Part shown: in pieces, positions 47,601 to 55,603 of the stretch
How positions within the stretch are numbered: the stretch's first letter is position 1
Layout: every line of letters begins with the position of its first letter
Origin: UA16 sp002292325
GTDB taxonomy: Bacteria; Bacteroidota; Bacteroidia; Flavobacteriales_D; Sanyastnellaceae
Assembly: GCA_943788645.1 (NCBI GenBank)
Contig: CALSRC010000017.1
Span: forward strand, 62,001-126,000
Length of the DNA: 64,000 nucleotides
Direction: 5' to 3'
Notes under the pieces: model-generated
Seen by the model: only the letters and a program-made list of their open reading frames with translations
The model's database searches: none
What the model was told of the DNA's origin: nothing
Translations under genes and position numbers: made by a program

Positions 47601-47791
47601 TCGGCATTGGTTCCATTGGTTGTCCCCTTTTCTATAATTGTCGCTCCAATGAGAGCGCTGTTCGTTCCTTTTTCAAGAACCGTTCCCGTAATTACCGCGG
47701 ATTGAGCTTGCGCTGCATTGAACGTCGATGTGCCAATCAAAATCAGGCCAAAAAGCCAGCAAAGAAAAGATTTCTTTTCAGAGGTCGTCAT
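44699..47791 (-). CDS. SusC-like TonB-dependent transporter (locus 1)
   Basis: A 1030-residue outer-membrane transporter. After the signal peptide (ends AAQA), residues 31-115 are a carboxypeptidase-D-like regulatory domain (GTVLEKGTNSALIGATI), then the plug (about 120-235: LEGQTAGLIVNESSGQPGSG, IYGARAANGVVIITTK) and a 22-strand type barrel ending with the aromatic C-terminus LNVSF. It imports oligosaccharides into the periplasm with SusD. It is the first gene of an operon with susD and the PKD lipoprotein; a promoter-like element and an inverted repeat lie upstream. Confidence 0.96.
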   Translation of the reverse strand: MTTSEKKSFLCWLFGLILIGTSTFNAAQAQSAVITGTVLEKGTNSALIGATIIEKGTTNGTNADALGAFSLTVDALPVEIIVSFVGYEAQILLVNDARPLNLFLEEDSELVGEVVVVGYGRQKKRVSTGSIAKIDAKDIEGIAVPDAISTLEGQTAGLIVNESSGQPGSGKSILVRGISTNGDNSPLFIVDGLQLGNIDNINPSDIESIDVLKDAASSAIYGARAANGVVIITTKNGSGKDEGTVTYSTSYLNSRPWRLPEMLGAEDYLMLTREKFANGNQLSGLDVLGFPNVGDALPANTNWMDEIFNPASVVNHRVTATTKNSFLSMDFWDQNGVIGGEKSNYTRYAVRYNSSKDYAGFIKIGQNLYLNRTDNNNIGTNSAFGGVQSDAFAYDPLTPVYDDAGQYGFAQSPWVQKEYINPISRLWLINGDSKSDQMIGNFFLEAEVLDGLRLKTDFGFDLNWWDYRSFVPTYEFHAAAQNLTNDVYQGSGNFQGMQWENTANYTRTIDDKHNVDFLVGTSYRANQFRQLGGSSSNIPMDNQFNPNFQYLDAGQDTLDLTFGGASVDYALISTFSRLLYNYDEKYLFSATIRRDGSSNFGPGNQFGIFPSASVGWVASKEDWVQDIEAISFLKLRASWGINGSDRIAPLSYVSRIENVFTYALGTEEQVLNTGSALATPANPNVKWEESEQIDIGLELGLFDDKLSVEADIYQKTTKDLLMTQQIPGYVGATNNPTSNLGEIRNRGIDLVLGYQMGQGDWKLKTQLTYTHFKNEVVNVAGETGYLNGWGWPVRNTPISRMTEGYAVGHFVGYEADGIFQNEAEIFSHLNQEGDLLQPDAAPGDIRFLDSNGDGIINSDDITDIGTPWPKHIIGMTANFSYKDFYVSAIFNAQLGHEIYRTYERSDVTFTNYQSFWLNRWTPDNPSEELPRLTSTDPNNNQRPSSFYVEDGTFLRMRNLQIGWNVPDNIASKVNMKNVKIYLTGNNIFTITNYRGFDPDIGTSGWILDTGIDKGFYPNNRSFGAGLNVSF

Positions 47792-47816
47792 TATGAAGGA
47801 ATTGGAAGTGAGGGTG

Positions 47817-47841
47817 TGTACAATGGATCATTGATTGTACA
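47817..47841. promoter_or_regulatory. Inverted repeat upstream of susC locus 1
   Basis: Perfect 8-base arms TGTACAAT and ATTGTACA separated by 9 bases, 26-50 bases before the susC ATG and downstream of the putative promoter. It could be a repressor operator or an RNA hairpin in the leader. A further half-site (ATTGTAC) occurs near 47918. Confidence 0.45.
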
Positions 47842-47852
47842 AAAAACCGCCG

Positions 47853-47883
47853 CAATAATACAAGGTTTTACTGACTATTTCAA
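47853..47883 (-). promoter_or_regulatory. Putative Bacteroidota-type promoter of susC locus 1
   Basis: On the minus strand, TTG (47883-47881), 20 bases, then TATTATTG (47860-47853), one mismatch from TAnnTTTG. The leader would be about 55 bases and would include the inverted repeat. Confidence 0.35.
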
Positions 47884-47988
47884 GCCCACAAGCATGGTTT
47901 TCGATCCAAATCGTGTTCATTGTACGCCTTACCTGACGCCAATCATTGCACTGCGAAGAAGACCTGGAATCTCAATCTCTCACCCTCA

Positions 47989-49299
47989 TCAGTCAAGCGA
48001 AGTCACCCAAAACTTCTGGGCATCCGCAACTCCAGCTATCCTCAAGAAATGCAGTCCTGGTTCCAATCCCAAAGTCGGAATCGCATACCAATCTCCATTT
48101 CCCGCACCTCCTCCGACTTGGCGACCACTCGCATCGTAGATCTCGTAGGCCCAAGTTGCTCCAGCACCGCGGGAGTCCAACCATTGCACTTGCAATGGTT
48201 CACCGGATGATAGCAGCGAAGGAAATGCACGCCAAGCTCCTTCTGATGCCACGAGCCACTCTTCGATGCCTACCACACCATAATCGTATGCTCCACAAAT
48301 CGGTTCATATGCGTCACACAACCAACTCGACAAGGCTCCTGAGACCGTTCCAAGCGTTTGGTAATAAGCATCCGCATCCCCGACATGGGCCACGTGCCCC
48401 GCCCCTTCCAAGACGGTAAAGCAATTTTCGATGCCCAATGATTCAGCCATTTCGTGGATGATCGAACTCCCATCGACTTCCGTAATTGGAATGCCACTGA
48501 GAGAAATCATGCCCGTGCCGAATGGGACGGTGCCGTCCTCCGTGCCGTGCACAGAAATCAAGGGTTCATCTCCTGCTGAGAGGTAAGACGCTGTTTTCAG
48601 TGCCCCTGCAATGTTGATCACACCGGCCACTTCGCTGCTGTACCCCGCATGGCCCGATTCGCCTTCAAGGCCTCCGCCCATGCCCGCTGCGGTTTGATCG
48701 ACCTGTGGCGGAATCTCCGATTCATCGTCGACATAAGCGAGATGCATTGCGATAAAGCCACCGGCTGAAACGCCGGCAACATAAATTCGGTCGGGATCGA
48801 TGCCCCATGGATTTCCATCCTCTTCGACCGTCTTCCGAAAATAGCGTACTGCGGCCTTGCCATCGTGATACCCCCGCCATACCGAACGTATCAATGCATT
48901 CGAAACATCCAAGAAATTGTCAATTCCCAATCGGTATGAGATGGAACCTACGACATAGCCCATGCGTGTCAAGTCTTGACTCAGCGGCACCACATCAGCT
49001 CCGTTGTTGTCGCCGCCAATGAAAAACCCACCGTGCGCCATGATGATCAGCGGACGCAGCTCATTGTCATCCCCCTCCGGTTCGTAGATATCCACCAGCA
49101 GTGATTGATTTAAACCTGTCGCATTGACCGCATTGCCGTATTCCACATCCGGAGTAACCGAAAAATTATCAAACGCGGCCGTGTAACGATAGCGTGTGCC
49201 GTCGCAATCGTCTTGAGCCTTGGCTTCTACAGGGACTAATGCAGCCATGAAGAAAAAACCTGCAGCCAAAAAGCAATGTCTGATGTGGAAATGTGTCAT
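47989..49299 (-). CDS. Secreted alpha/beta-hydrolase carboxylesterase with C-terminal sorting-like domain
   Basis: A 436-residue secreted esterase. The signal peptide ends VEAKAQ. The hydrolase core shows the oxyanion HGGF motif (MAHGGFFIGGD), nucleophile Ser178 in GVSAGGF, and a late His in EGAGHVAHVG; the acid is probably in HGTEDGTVPF. The last ~80 residues (IYDASGRQVGGG, LEPGLHFLRIAG) look like a divergent type A T9SS sorting domain. Substrates could be acetylated polysaccharides or other esters. It is a minus-strand gene ending about 200 bases before susC locus 1; the gap carries the susC promoter region. Confidence 0.88.
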   Translation of the reverse strand: MTHFHIRHCFLAAGFFFMAALVPVEAKAQDDCDGTRYRYTAAFDNFSVTPDVEYGNAVNATGLNQSLLVDIYEPEGDDNELRPLIIMAHGGFFIGGDNNGADVVPLSQDLTRMGYVVGSISYRLGIDNFLDVSNALIRSVWRGYHDGKAAVRYFRKTVEEDGNPWGIDPDRIYVAGVSAGGFIAMHLAYVDDESEIPPQVDQTAAGMGGGLEGESGHAGYSSEVAGVINIAGALKTASYLSAGDEPLISVHGTEDGTVPFGTGMISLSGIPITEVDGSSIIHEMAESLGIENCFTVLEGAGHVAHVGDADAYYQTLGTVSGALSSWLCDAYEPICGAYDYGVVGIEEWLVASEGAWRAFPSLLSSGEPLQVQWLDSRGAGATWAYEIYDASGRQVGGGAGNGDWYAIPTLGLEPGLHFLRIAGVADAQKFWVTSLD

Positions 49300-49404
49300 C
49301 TTTGAAAAGAAGGATTGTGAAATTAACTGCTGAATTTACATCATCTATGACCAAATTGTTTCCTCAATCAGCGCTGGCTCCTCACAGGAAGCCTCTGCCT
49401 TGCC

Positions 49405-50568
49405 TTGGTTTTATCCACCCTCCCGGCCTGCCAACCTCCCGCGTTGGAATCGAGTGTTCGCCTGGAGTGCATGCAGAAAATGCACGTAAACTTCGCACCT
49501 GGTGCCAATTGGGACTCATTGACTGCACTCGACGGATGGCAAAGATGGGATAACGGCCGTGTCTTGACGCAATCCTTTGCGGTTCCTTTCTACCGCGTTC
49601 GACCCAAGATTACAGCCGAAATTACTTTGCAGTCGGCTGGTGACCCTTGGGACAAATCCGGATCCCTCATGCTCCTGCCTGAGGCCGCAAGCAGTTTGCT
49701 CGACGTCGGCTTCACGGCCGATACCCTTTCGGAATTTCCAGGAATCACGCTGGAGCAAACGGGATCATCTACCGATTATGCTCCCACTCTGGAGCTGCTC
49801 CGTTTCATTACGCCGTTTGGCGTCGGCCACTTCAGCCAAGTGGAAAGAATAGACGAATACCGTCCCGTGTACATTCCTCGTTGGGAAGATTCCGTGCATT
49901 GGGAGTCGGACATCAGTCATTTATGGGAAACCCTCGGTGACACCATGACCCTCGGAGTGTACCTCGATACATGGACGCCGGAGGGCTACACCCTCGATGT
50001 GGGGGTGCGGTTTGAAGCGAAGCCAGCAACCGTGGTGACCGCGCCATCTCTGCGGACCATTGCCCTTGTGAATACCACCAAATTTGGAAGTGAACAGCAC
50101 CATTATGATGCCTTTTCTCGGTCCGCGCTGACTGTGCCCGTGACCTTGAATGAAACCGCATACAACGCCGCATTGCATTACACCGTGACGGGGCACGGCG
50201 GTCACGGCGAAGGCGACGAATTCGTCCCGTGTGAACACCAACTCACCTGGAACGGAGATTCCTGTTTGACCTTTACGCCCTGGCGGGATGATTGTGCGAG
50301 TTTCAGGCGCTTCAATCCATCTTCGGGTGTTTGGATGGACCGCACGTTTTGGCGTGGAGACAGCCTGGACGAACGCATCGCATCGAGTGATCTCTCCCGC
50401 ACAGGGTGGTGTCCGGGAAGCCAAGTCGATCCCTTAGAAATTCCTTTGGGTGACCTTCCTCCTGGCGTGCATGAACTGAGCATCGCCGTTCCAGCCGCTC
50501 AGCCTTTCAGTGATTCCGAAATGAACTTCTGGAATGTCGCAGCCTATTTGACCTACGAAGTACATTAA
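49405..50568 (+). CDS. PNGase F-like lipoprotein (5' end probably frameshifted; true start about 49347)
   Basis: A ~387-residue protein related to peptide-N-glycosidase F, which removes N-glycans from glycoproteins. Family segments are LRFITPFGVG, LDTWTPEGYTLDV, a TVTGHGGHGEGDEF stretch and RTGWCPGSQVDP. By alignment by eye to the Elizabethkingia enzyme, Asp60 matches the Asp codon at 49651 (PWDKS), Glu206 the Glu at 50218 (GDEF), while Glu118 is replaced by Asp at 49966 (LDTW). The readable frame opens in mid signal peptide (SLCLALVLSTLPAC lipobox) at a TTG. An ATG at 49347 (MTKLF) lies one frame off, so one extra base between 49347 and about 49400 is suspected. It is divergent from the esterase. 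Confidence 0.82.
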   Translation: MVLSTLPACQPPALESSVRLECMQKMHVNFAPGANWDSLTALDGWQRWDNGRVLTQSFAVPFYRVRPKITAEITLQSAGDPWDKSGSLMLLPEAASSLLDVGFTADTLSEFPGITLEQTGSSTDYAPTLELLRFITPFGVGHFSQVERIDEYRPVYIPRWEDSVHWESDISHLWETLGDTMTLGVYLDTWTPEGYTLDVGVRFEAKPATVVTAPSLRTIALVNTTKFGSEQHHYDAFSRSALTVPVTLNETAYNAALHYTVTGHGGHGEGDEFVPCEHQLTWNGDSCLTFTPWRDDCASFRRFNPSSGVWMDRTFWRGDSLDERIASSDLSRTGWCPGSQVDPLEIPLGDLPPGVHELSIAVPAAQPFSDSEMNFWNVAAYLTYEVH

Positions 50569-50709
50569 ACATGGGCTGAACACACGAGTGAAAACGTTGG
50601 TTTATCACGATTTACAACCGACCTTTGCCACCGCTTGACCGGGAGGAAAAACGCGTTTCTCCCTGCGACTGTTCTGGCAATTGAGTCCAACAATTGAGAC
50701 CAATACAAC

Positions 50710-52920
50710 ATGGCAAAGATCATATACACGAAGACGGACGAAGCTCCGGCATTGGCCACCTATTCTTTCTTACCCATCGTGAAATCGTTCGCGAAACGAG
50801 CAAATGTCGAATTGGAGACGCGAGACATCAGCTTGGCTGCGCGCATATTGGCCGCATTCAGCAGCCTCTTGCCAGAGGCACAGCGGGTGAATGATGCTCT
50901 TGCGGAGTTAGGAGAATTGGCCAAACAACCCGAAGCGAACATCATAAAACTTCCAAACATCAGTGCCTCCATCCCTCAGCTCAAAGCTGCCATTGCAGAA
51001 TTGCAGGCCTTGGGTTATGCGTTGCCCGACTATCCCGAAGAACCCGCCACCGACGACGAGCGCGATGCCAAACAACGTTATGATCGCGTCAAAGGCTCTG
51101 CTGTAAATCCGGTCTTACGAGAAGGAAACAGCGACCGTCGCGCGCCAAAGGCTGTGAAAGCATATGCACGAAAGCATCCGCATAGCATGGGAGAATGGAC
51201 GGCGGACTCCAACACCCACGTTGCCCATATGGACGGCGGAGACTTCTACGGATCTGAAAAAAGTCACACCGTGGCCGATGCCATCAACGTGCGGCTCGTC
51301 TTCACCGACGAATCCGGCAATCAACGAGAATTAAAGGCCCCATTCCCCCTTCAAGCGGGCGAAATCATTGATGCCGCGGTCATGGACGTAGAACGTTTGA
51401 AAGCTTTCGCCCAAACTCAGATGGCCGATGCAAAAGCGAAGGGCGTCTTGTTTTCTCTTCATCTTAAGGCGACCATGATGAAGGTCTCTGACCCCATTTT
51501 GTTTGGGGTGTTTGTCGAGGCTTTCTTTCAGCCTGTTTTTGAGGCATTTCATCAAGAATTGGAAAGCATCGGATTCGACTCGCGGAACGGCTGGGGTGAC
51601 CTGGCCGAAAAGATGAATGCACTACCTGCCGAAACACAAGCCCGTATCCAAGATGCCATCGCAGATTCTTTTGATGCCGGACCCGATTTGGCCATGGTGG
51701 ACTCGGATCGTGGCATCACAAATTTGCATGTGCCTTCAGACGTGATCATCGATGCATCGATGCCTGCCATGATTCGCAATTCAGGTCAAATGTGGGACAA
51801 AGAAGGACAGACCAAGGATACCAAGGCGGTCATTCCAGACCGCTCATATGCAGGCATTTATCAGGCAACCATTGACTTCTGTAAGGCCAACGGAGCCCTC
51901 GACCCATGCACAATGGGCAGCGTATCAAACATTGGCTTGATGGCGCAAAAAGCGGAAGAGTATGGCTCGCACGACAAGACATTTGAATTCCCCGCCAACG
52001 GCACTGTGCAGGTCTTAGCAGCAGATGGAACCCCCTTGCTCGAACAATCGGGTAACGCCGGAGATATATTCCGGATGTGCCAAGTCAAAGATGCGCCCAT
52101 CCAAGATTGGGTGAAGCTTGGGGTCAAGCGTGCCCGAGCGACGGGCAATCCGGCTGTATTTTGGCTTGATGAACACCGTGCACATGACGCGGAACTCATT
52201 CAAAAAGTGAAGCGGTATTTGCAAGAACATGATACCGATGGACTTACCATCAAAATCCTTGCGCCGGTTGCTGCGACTACTTTCTCACTGGAGCGCATCG
52301 TACAAGGACAGGACACGATTTCAGTCACGGGCAACGTTCTGCGCGATTACTTGACCGACCTCTTCCCCATCCTCGAGGTGGGCACGTCGGCCAAGATGCT
52401 CTCCATCGTTCCTTTAATGAACGGAGGTGGATTGTTTGAAACGGGAGCGGGAGGATCCGCTCCCAAACATGTGCAACAACTTCAAAGCCAAAACTATTTG
52501 CGCTGGGATAGCCTCGGTGAATTTCTTGCCCTCGCCGTTTCTTTGGATCACTGTGCTGACCAAACAGGCAATGTTGATGCCCGCGTTTTGGGCCGATGCC
52601 TCGATGATGCCACAGGGCGCTTCTTGGATGAAGATAAGAGTCCCACTCGTCGTCTTGGCGGCATTGACAACCGTGGTTCGCACTTCTACCTCGCCCTATT
52701 CTGGGCAGAGGCCCTTGCGACACAGTCCGATAGCGCCAGTCTTCAATCTGAATTCAGCTCCATTGCCGCAGCCCTAAGAGCGTCAGAAACAAAGATTGTA
52801 GAGGAATTAATTGCGGTCCAAGGAAGCGCAGTGGACACGGGAGGATACTACCGCATGGATGACGCCAAAGCAGAGGCCATCATGCGTCCTTCTGCGACAC
52901 TGAATGCACTCATGAGCTGA
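50710..52920 (+). CDS. icd: NADP-dependent isocitrate dehydrogenase, monomeric type
   Basis: It oxidises isocitrate to 2-oxoglutarate and CO2 with NADP+ in the TCA cycle. The 736-residue length and whole sequence fit the large monomeric (IDH-II) class, not the ~420-residue dimeric type. Recognisable blocks are YSFLPIVKSFAKRANVELET, VNPVLREGNSDRRAPKAVK, ADSNTHVAHMDGGDFYGSE, KLGVKRARATGNPAVFWLDE, and NGGGLFETGAGGSAPKHVQQ. It starts with ATG at 50710 and stands alone on the plus strand; the 141-base leader contains a weak hairpin and no gene. Confidence 0.97.
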   Translation: MAKIIYTKTDEAPALATYSFLPIVKSFAKRANVELETRDISLAARILAAFSSLLPEAQRVNDALAELGELAKQPEANIIKLPNISASIPQLKAAIAELQALGYALPDYPEEPATDDERDAKQRYDRVKGSAVNPVLREGNSDRRAPKAVKAYARKHPHSMGEWTADSNTHVAHMDGGDFYGSEKSHTVADAINVRLVFTDESGNQRELKAPFPLQAGEIIDAAVMDVERLKAFAQTQMADAKAKGVLFSLHLKATMMKVSDPILFGVFVEAFFQPVFEAFHQELESIGFDSRNGWGDLAEKMNALPAETQARIQDAIADSFDAGPDLAMVDSDRGITNLHVPSDVIIDASMPAMIRNSGQMWDKEGQTKDTKAVIPDRSYAGIYQATIDFCKANGALDPCTMGSVSNIGLMAQKAEEYGSHDKTFEFPANGTVQVLAADGTPLLEQSGNAGDIFRMCQVKDAPIQDWVKLGVKRARATGNPAVFWLDEHRAHDAELIQKVKRYLQEHDTDGLTIKILAPVAATTFSLERIVQGQDTISVTGNVLRDYLTDLFPILEVGTSAKMLSIVPLMNGGGLFETGAGGSAPKHVQQLQSQNYLRWDSLGEFLALAVSLDHCADQTGNVDARVLGRCLDDATGRFLDEDKSPTRRLGGIDNRGSHFYLALFWAEALATQSDSASLQSEFSSIAAALRASETKIVEELIAVQGSAVDTGGYYRMDDAKAEAIMRPSATLNALMS

Positions 52921-52996
52921 ACTAACCACTCACTGCCCCATTCAACCGTGTTCGTGGAATCAACGAGAATGGCAAAGGCTTTTTTTGAACGCAGCC

Positions 52997-54190
52997 TCAA
53001 CGCTCAATCACCACACGCGTTGAGAAGTGCTTCCCGTTGGCATCGTCCCCTCTCATCCAGTACATGCCGGGAGGCAGATTATCGCAAGAAATTGTATGCG
53101 TGGAACCGCTAGATTGTATGCATTGCATGACTTGCCCTTGCGCATTGCTCAGATTGAATGACCACGATGCTGCATCCGGTGTAGCAATGTTCAATTGGTT
53201 ATTTGCTGGATTGGGAAAGACACTCCAGTCAACCTTCACCTGATTCCACTGATCGGAAATCGAATTGGATGCGCAATCCAAATGCCCCATAAGCCCATAA
53301 TTCTTGACGAAATTCCAGATAACCTCATGGGCTACAATATCCATGTTTCCAAATGTCCCCGGCCAGTCATGTCCACCGTTATTGATCCGATAATGCTCGA
53401 GGGCAATGCATTCATCAGGACTGTTCCATGCAATAAGATCCGCTGTGCTTCCATCATTGGCGCTGGTATTGGCAACAGCTGTTTGCACAGGTTCTCCCTC
53501 GATGCCATTGGCGTCAATCCATAACTGATGTGAATCTTCTGCCGATGCATAATAAAGGGTGCCCTCATACGTAATGCCGTTGTAGTCTGAAATGTAATCC
53601 GCTGTTCCAAGAATTGTCATGACGGCTGTTGGGTGTGCGACGTTGCATGCTTCATAGGATTCGATGTACATGGTTCGAGCGACAACCCCCACCGCAGCAA
53701 TGCGCTCATTCAGGCGGCAAGCAAGATCAAATGTAAAACCGCCGCCGTTGGAATACCCGAGCGCATAGACCCGGTTCAAGTCAATGTTGAACTCGGCGTG
53801 TACCTGGTCGATTAGGCTATCGATAAACCCAATGTCGTCATGTGGGCTGGGAATAGTGAGTGGCAAATCACCGGATACCACAACTTGCCAATTGGTTTCT
53901 CCGTTCTCGGGCTCTGGGTACGCATTAGGGTAAACCAGAATGAACTGATCTTGGTCTGCCAATGATCGCATATCTGCAATACTCAACTGGCTGTTGGCGT
54001 TGTCGCTTCCGCCGTGAAAGTTCATCACAAGCGGAAGGGAGCTGGAGGCATCAAATCCTGCAGGAATGTATTGCAGGTAGGTCCGTGAAAGACCTTCAAA
54101 TTCAATCTGTTCTGTTGTTAACTCCTGGCTTTGGGTAGAGCTCGTATAGCAGAGAAATCCGGCTAACAACATAAATAATGAGCGGGTCAT
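52997..54190 (-). CDS. Secreted polyhydroxybutyrate-depolymerase/feruloyl-esterase-like hydrolase with T9SS domain
   Basis: A 397-residue secreted esterase of the PHB depolymerase/LpqC type. After the signal peptide (ends STQSQ) comes FHGGSDNANSQLS (oxyanion), nucleophile Ser147 in GYSNGGG, and the late His in NNGGHDWPG. The last ~75 residues (VFPNPANNQLNIATP to RVVIER) form a type A T9SS sorting domain. Members of this family act on short polyesters, feruloyl or acetyl esters; the substrate here is not known, though a role in de-esterifying polysaccharide would suit the neighbourhood. It is a single gene with a 200-base upstream region. Confidence 0.88.
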   Translation of the reverse strand: MTRSLFMLLAGFLCYTSSTQSQELTTEQIEFEGLSRTYLQYIPAGFDASSSLPLVMNFHGGSDNANSQLSIADMRSLADQDQFILVYPNAYPEPENGETNWQVVVSGDLPLTIPSPHDDIGFIDSLIDQVHAEFNIDLNRVYALGYSNGGGFTFDLACRLNERIAAVGVVARTMYIESYEACNVAHPTAVMTILGTADYISDYNGITYEGTLYYASAEDSHQLWIDANGIEGEPVQTAVANTSANDGSTADLIAWNSPDECIALEHYRINNGGHDWPGTFGNMDIVAHEVIWNFVKNYGLMGHLDCASNSISDQWNQVKVDWSVFPNPANNQLNIATPDAASWSFNLSNAQGQVMQCIQSSGSTHTISCDNLPPGMYWMRGDDANGKHFSTRVVIER

Positions 54191-54270
54191 AAGGCGAATG
54201 AATTGAGTTAAATGGGCGGTGCACCGAAATTAATAGGCAATCCTGAGGAACCGTCTGATTCACTCGAAGT

Positions 54271-54289
54271 GTGACGTTTCAGTGACGTT
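54271..54289. promoter_or_regulatory. Direct repeat one helical turn apart
   Basis: GTGACGTT at 54271-54278 recurs at 54282-54289, start to start 11 bases, in the region upstream of the esterase at 54190. The spacing would place two recognition sites on one face of the helix. Function is inferred from position only. Confidence 0.3.
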
Positions 54290-54328
54290 ATAGCGGTATT
54301 TTGGCCGGTTACTGTCAAATTTCAACGC

Positions 54329-54359
54329 AAAAAAAGGGAAGCCATGGCTCCCCTTTTTT
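54329..54359. terminator. Terminator of the GH3-SusCD-GH16 operon
   Basis: Hairpin GGGAAGCC / GGCTCCCC (one mismatch) with a 2-base loop, flanked by seven A on the left and six T on the right, so it can act on both strands. On the minus strand it follows the GH16 stop by about 33 bases. Confidence 0.75.
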
Positions 54360-54391
54360 CTTCGATATTTATTCTTCTTTATGTCTATGCT

Positions 54392-55576
54392 TTACTGATA
54401 GACCCGCACGTAATCCACAGCCATGAAGACTGGGAACGTGGTGGACTCATCAGGATAACCCGGCCAGTTTCCACCAACTGCGACGTTCAGGATGAAGAAG
54501 AATGGATTATTGAACGGATAAGGCTGCCCATTCATCATGCTCGTGTTGATGGTGAAATATTCACTGTCATCCATCAAAAAATGAATCTCATTCTCGGTCC
54601 AATCCACGGAGAACACATGGAATTCGCCATCAAAATGATCGGGGTAAATACTCGTGGAGGAACCTTGATGATTCCAGCTTGGCCAATCCGCTCCCCAATG
54701 CGCCGTTCCGTGCACTGTTCCTGGCAGGTGACCTAGCAGTTCCATGATATCGATTTCACCACAGGCTGGCCATCCAGCAGTCGGGTGATTCGAACCCAAC
54801 ATCCAAATGGCGGGCCAAATACCCTGACCCTTAGGAAGCAAGGCTCTAACATCGATGCGCCCATATTGAAACTCTTGCAAACCTTGTGATTTCAGACGCG
54901 CCGAAGTGAAAGCATTCTCGCCCACTTTTTCCGCCTTGATGAAGAGCTTTCCATCCGCTACGAAGCTATTGTTGAGGCTGTTCGTATACGTCTGCTGCTC
55001 ATTGTTTCCCCAGCCGCCGCTTCCGTTTCCAATATCATACGTCCAGTTCGCCAAGTCAATTTCTGAGTCTTCAAATTCATCCGACCAGACGAGGTTCATG
55101 CCTTCATAAGAGTCCGATGCATCATATCCTTCGTCTGAGATGTAAATCAGGTTATCATCGTTTCGAATGCCTATGGATATGGTCGGCTCTCCTACTTTGA
55201 TGTAAGCGTTGACGGGATTGCTCAATGACAATTCGAACTGCTCATCTGATTCTAAGTACTCATCCACGATCAATGAAACCGAAACCGTTTGCGACAATTC
55301 ACCCGGTGCAAATACAAGTGTCCCACTGGTCGCCACGAAATCCTCACCTTCCTCGGCCGTACCCGATACCGTTTCAAAATCAACGCTTACAGTCTCGGTA
55401 TGAACGGAACCCAGAACGACTTCAATGTCGATGTCAGCAAAGTCCTCAGTTTCAAAGACAGAAACCGAATTCGCCCATCGAATTTCCGGTGGACTCGAGG
55501 GTTCTGGATCCCCGCACCCTTCGCAAGAACTCAAGAAAAACGCTCCTGCGATTAGCAATCCCAACAATCGATTCAT
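54392..55576 (-). CDS. GH16 laminarinase-like lipoprotein with Calx-beta domain (locus 2)
   Basis: A 394-residue paralogue of the GH16 at 39649-40827. The ATG at 55576 (MNRLLGLLIAGAFFLSSC) gives a lipoprotein signal with Cys18; an upstream Met adds seven residues. A Calx-beta domain covers about 30-140 (EEGEDFVATSG, ESDEQFELSL). The GH16 domain follows, with WSDEFEDSEIDLANW and the catalytic GEIDIME (Glu274, Asp276, Glu279). It likely cuts beta-1,3-glucan at the cell surface. It is the last gene of the operon, 27 bases after the PKD lipoprotein, followed by a terminator. Confidence 0.95.
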   Translation of the reverse strand: MNRLLGLLIAGAFFLSSCEGCGDPEPSSPPEIRWANSVSVFETEDFADIDIEVVLGSVHTETVSVDFETVSGTAEEGEDFVATSGTLVFAPGELSQTVSVSLIVDEYLESDEQFELSLSNPVNAYIKVGEPTISIGIRNDDNLIYISDEGYDASDSYEGMNLVWSDEFEDSEIDLANWTYDIGNGSGGWGNNEQQTYTNSLNNSFVADGKLFIKAEKVGENAFTSARLKSQGLQEFQYGRIDVRALLPKGQGIWPAIWMLGSNHPTAGWPACGEIDIMELLGHLPGTVHGTAHWGADWPSWNHQGSSTSIYPDHFDGEFHVFSVDWTENEIHFLMDDSEYFTINTSMMNGQPYPFNNPFFFILNVAVGGNWPGYPDESTTFPVFMAVDYVRVYQ

Positions 55577-55603
55577 CTTATCTTTTTTTAGATCCAATCT
55601 TTA

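Noticed and set aside
50640..50665. Hairpin GGGAG...CTCCC before icd as a riboswitch or terminator
   Set aside because: The stem is short with an uneven bulge and no T-run or known riboswitch consensus follows.
50565..50759. Minus-strand 64-codon frame upstream of icd
   Set aside because: It overlaps the icd start, has no motif, and the region reads as a leader.
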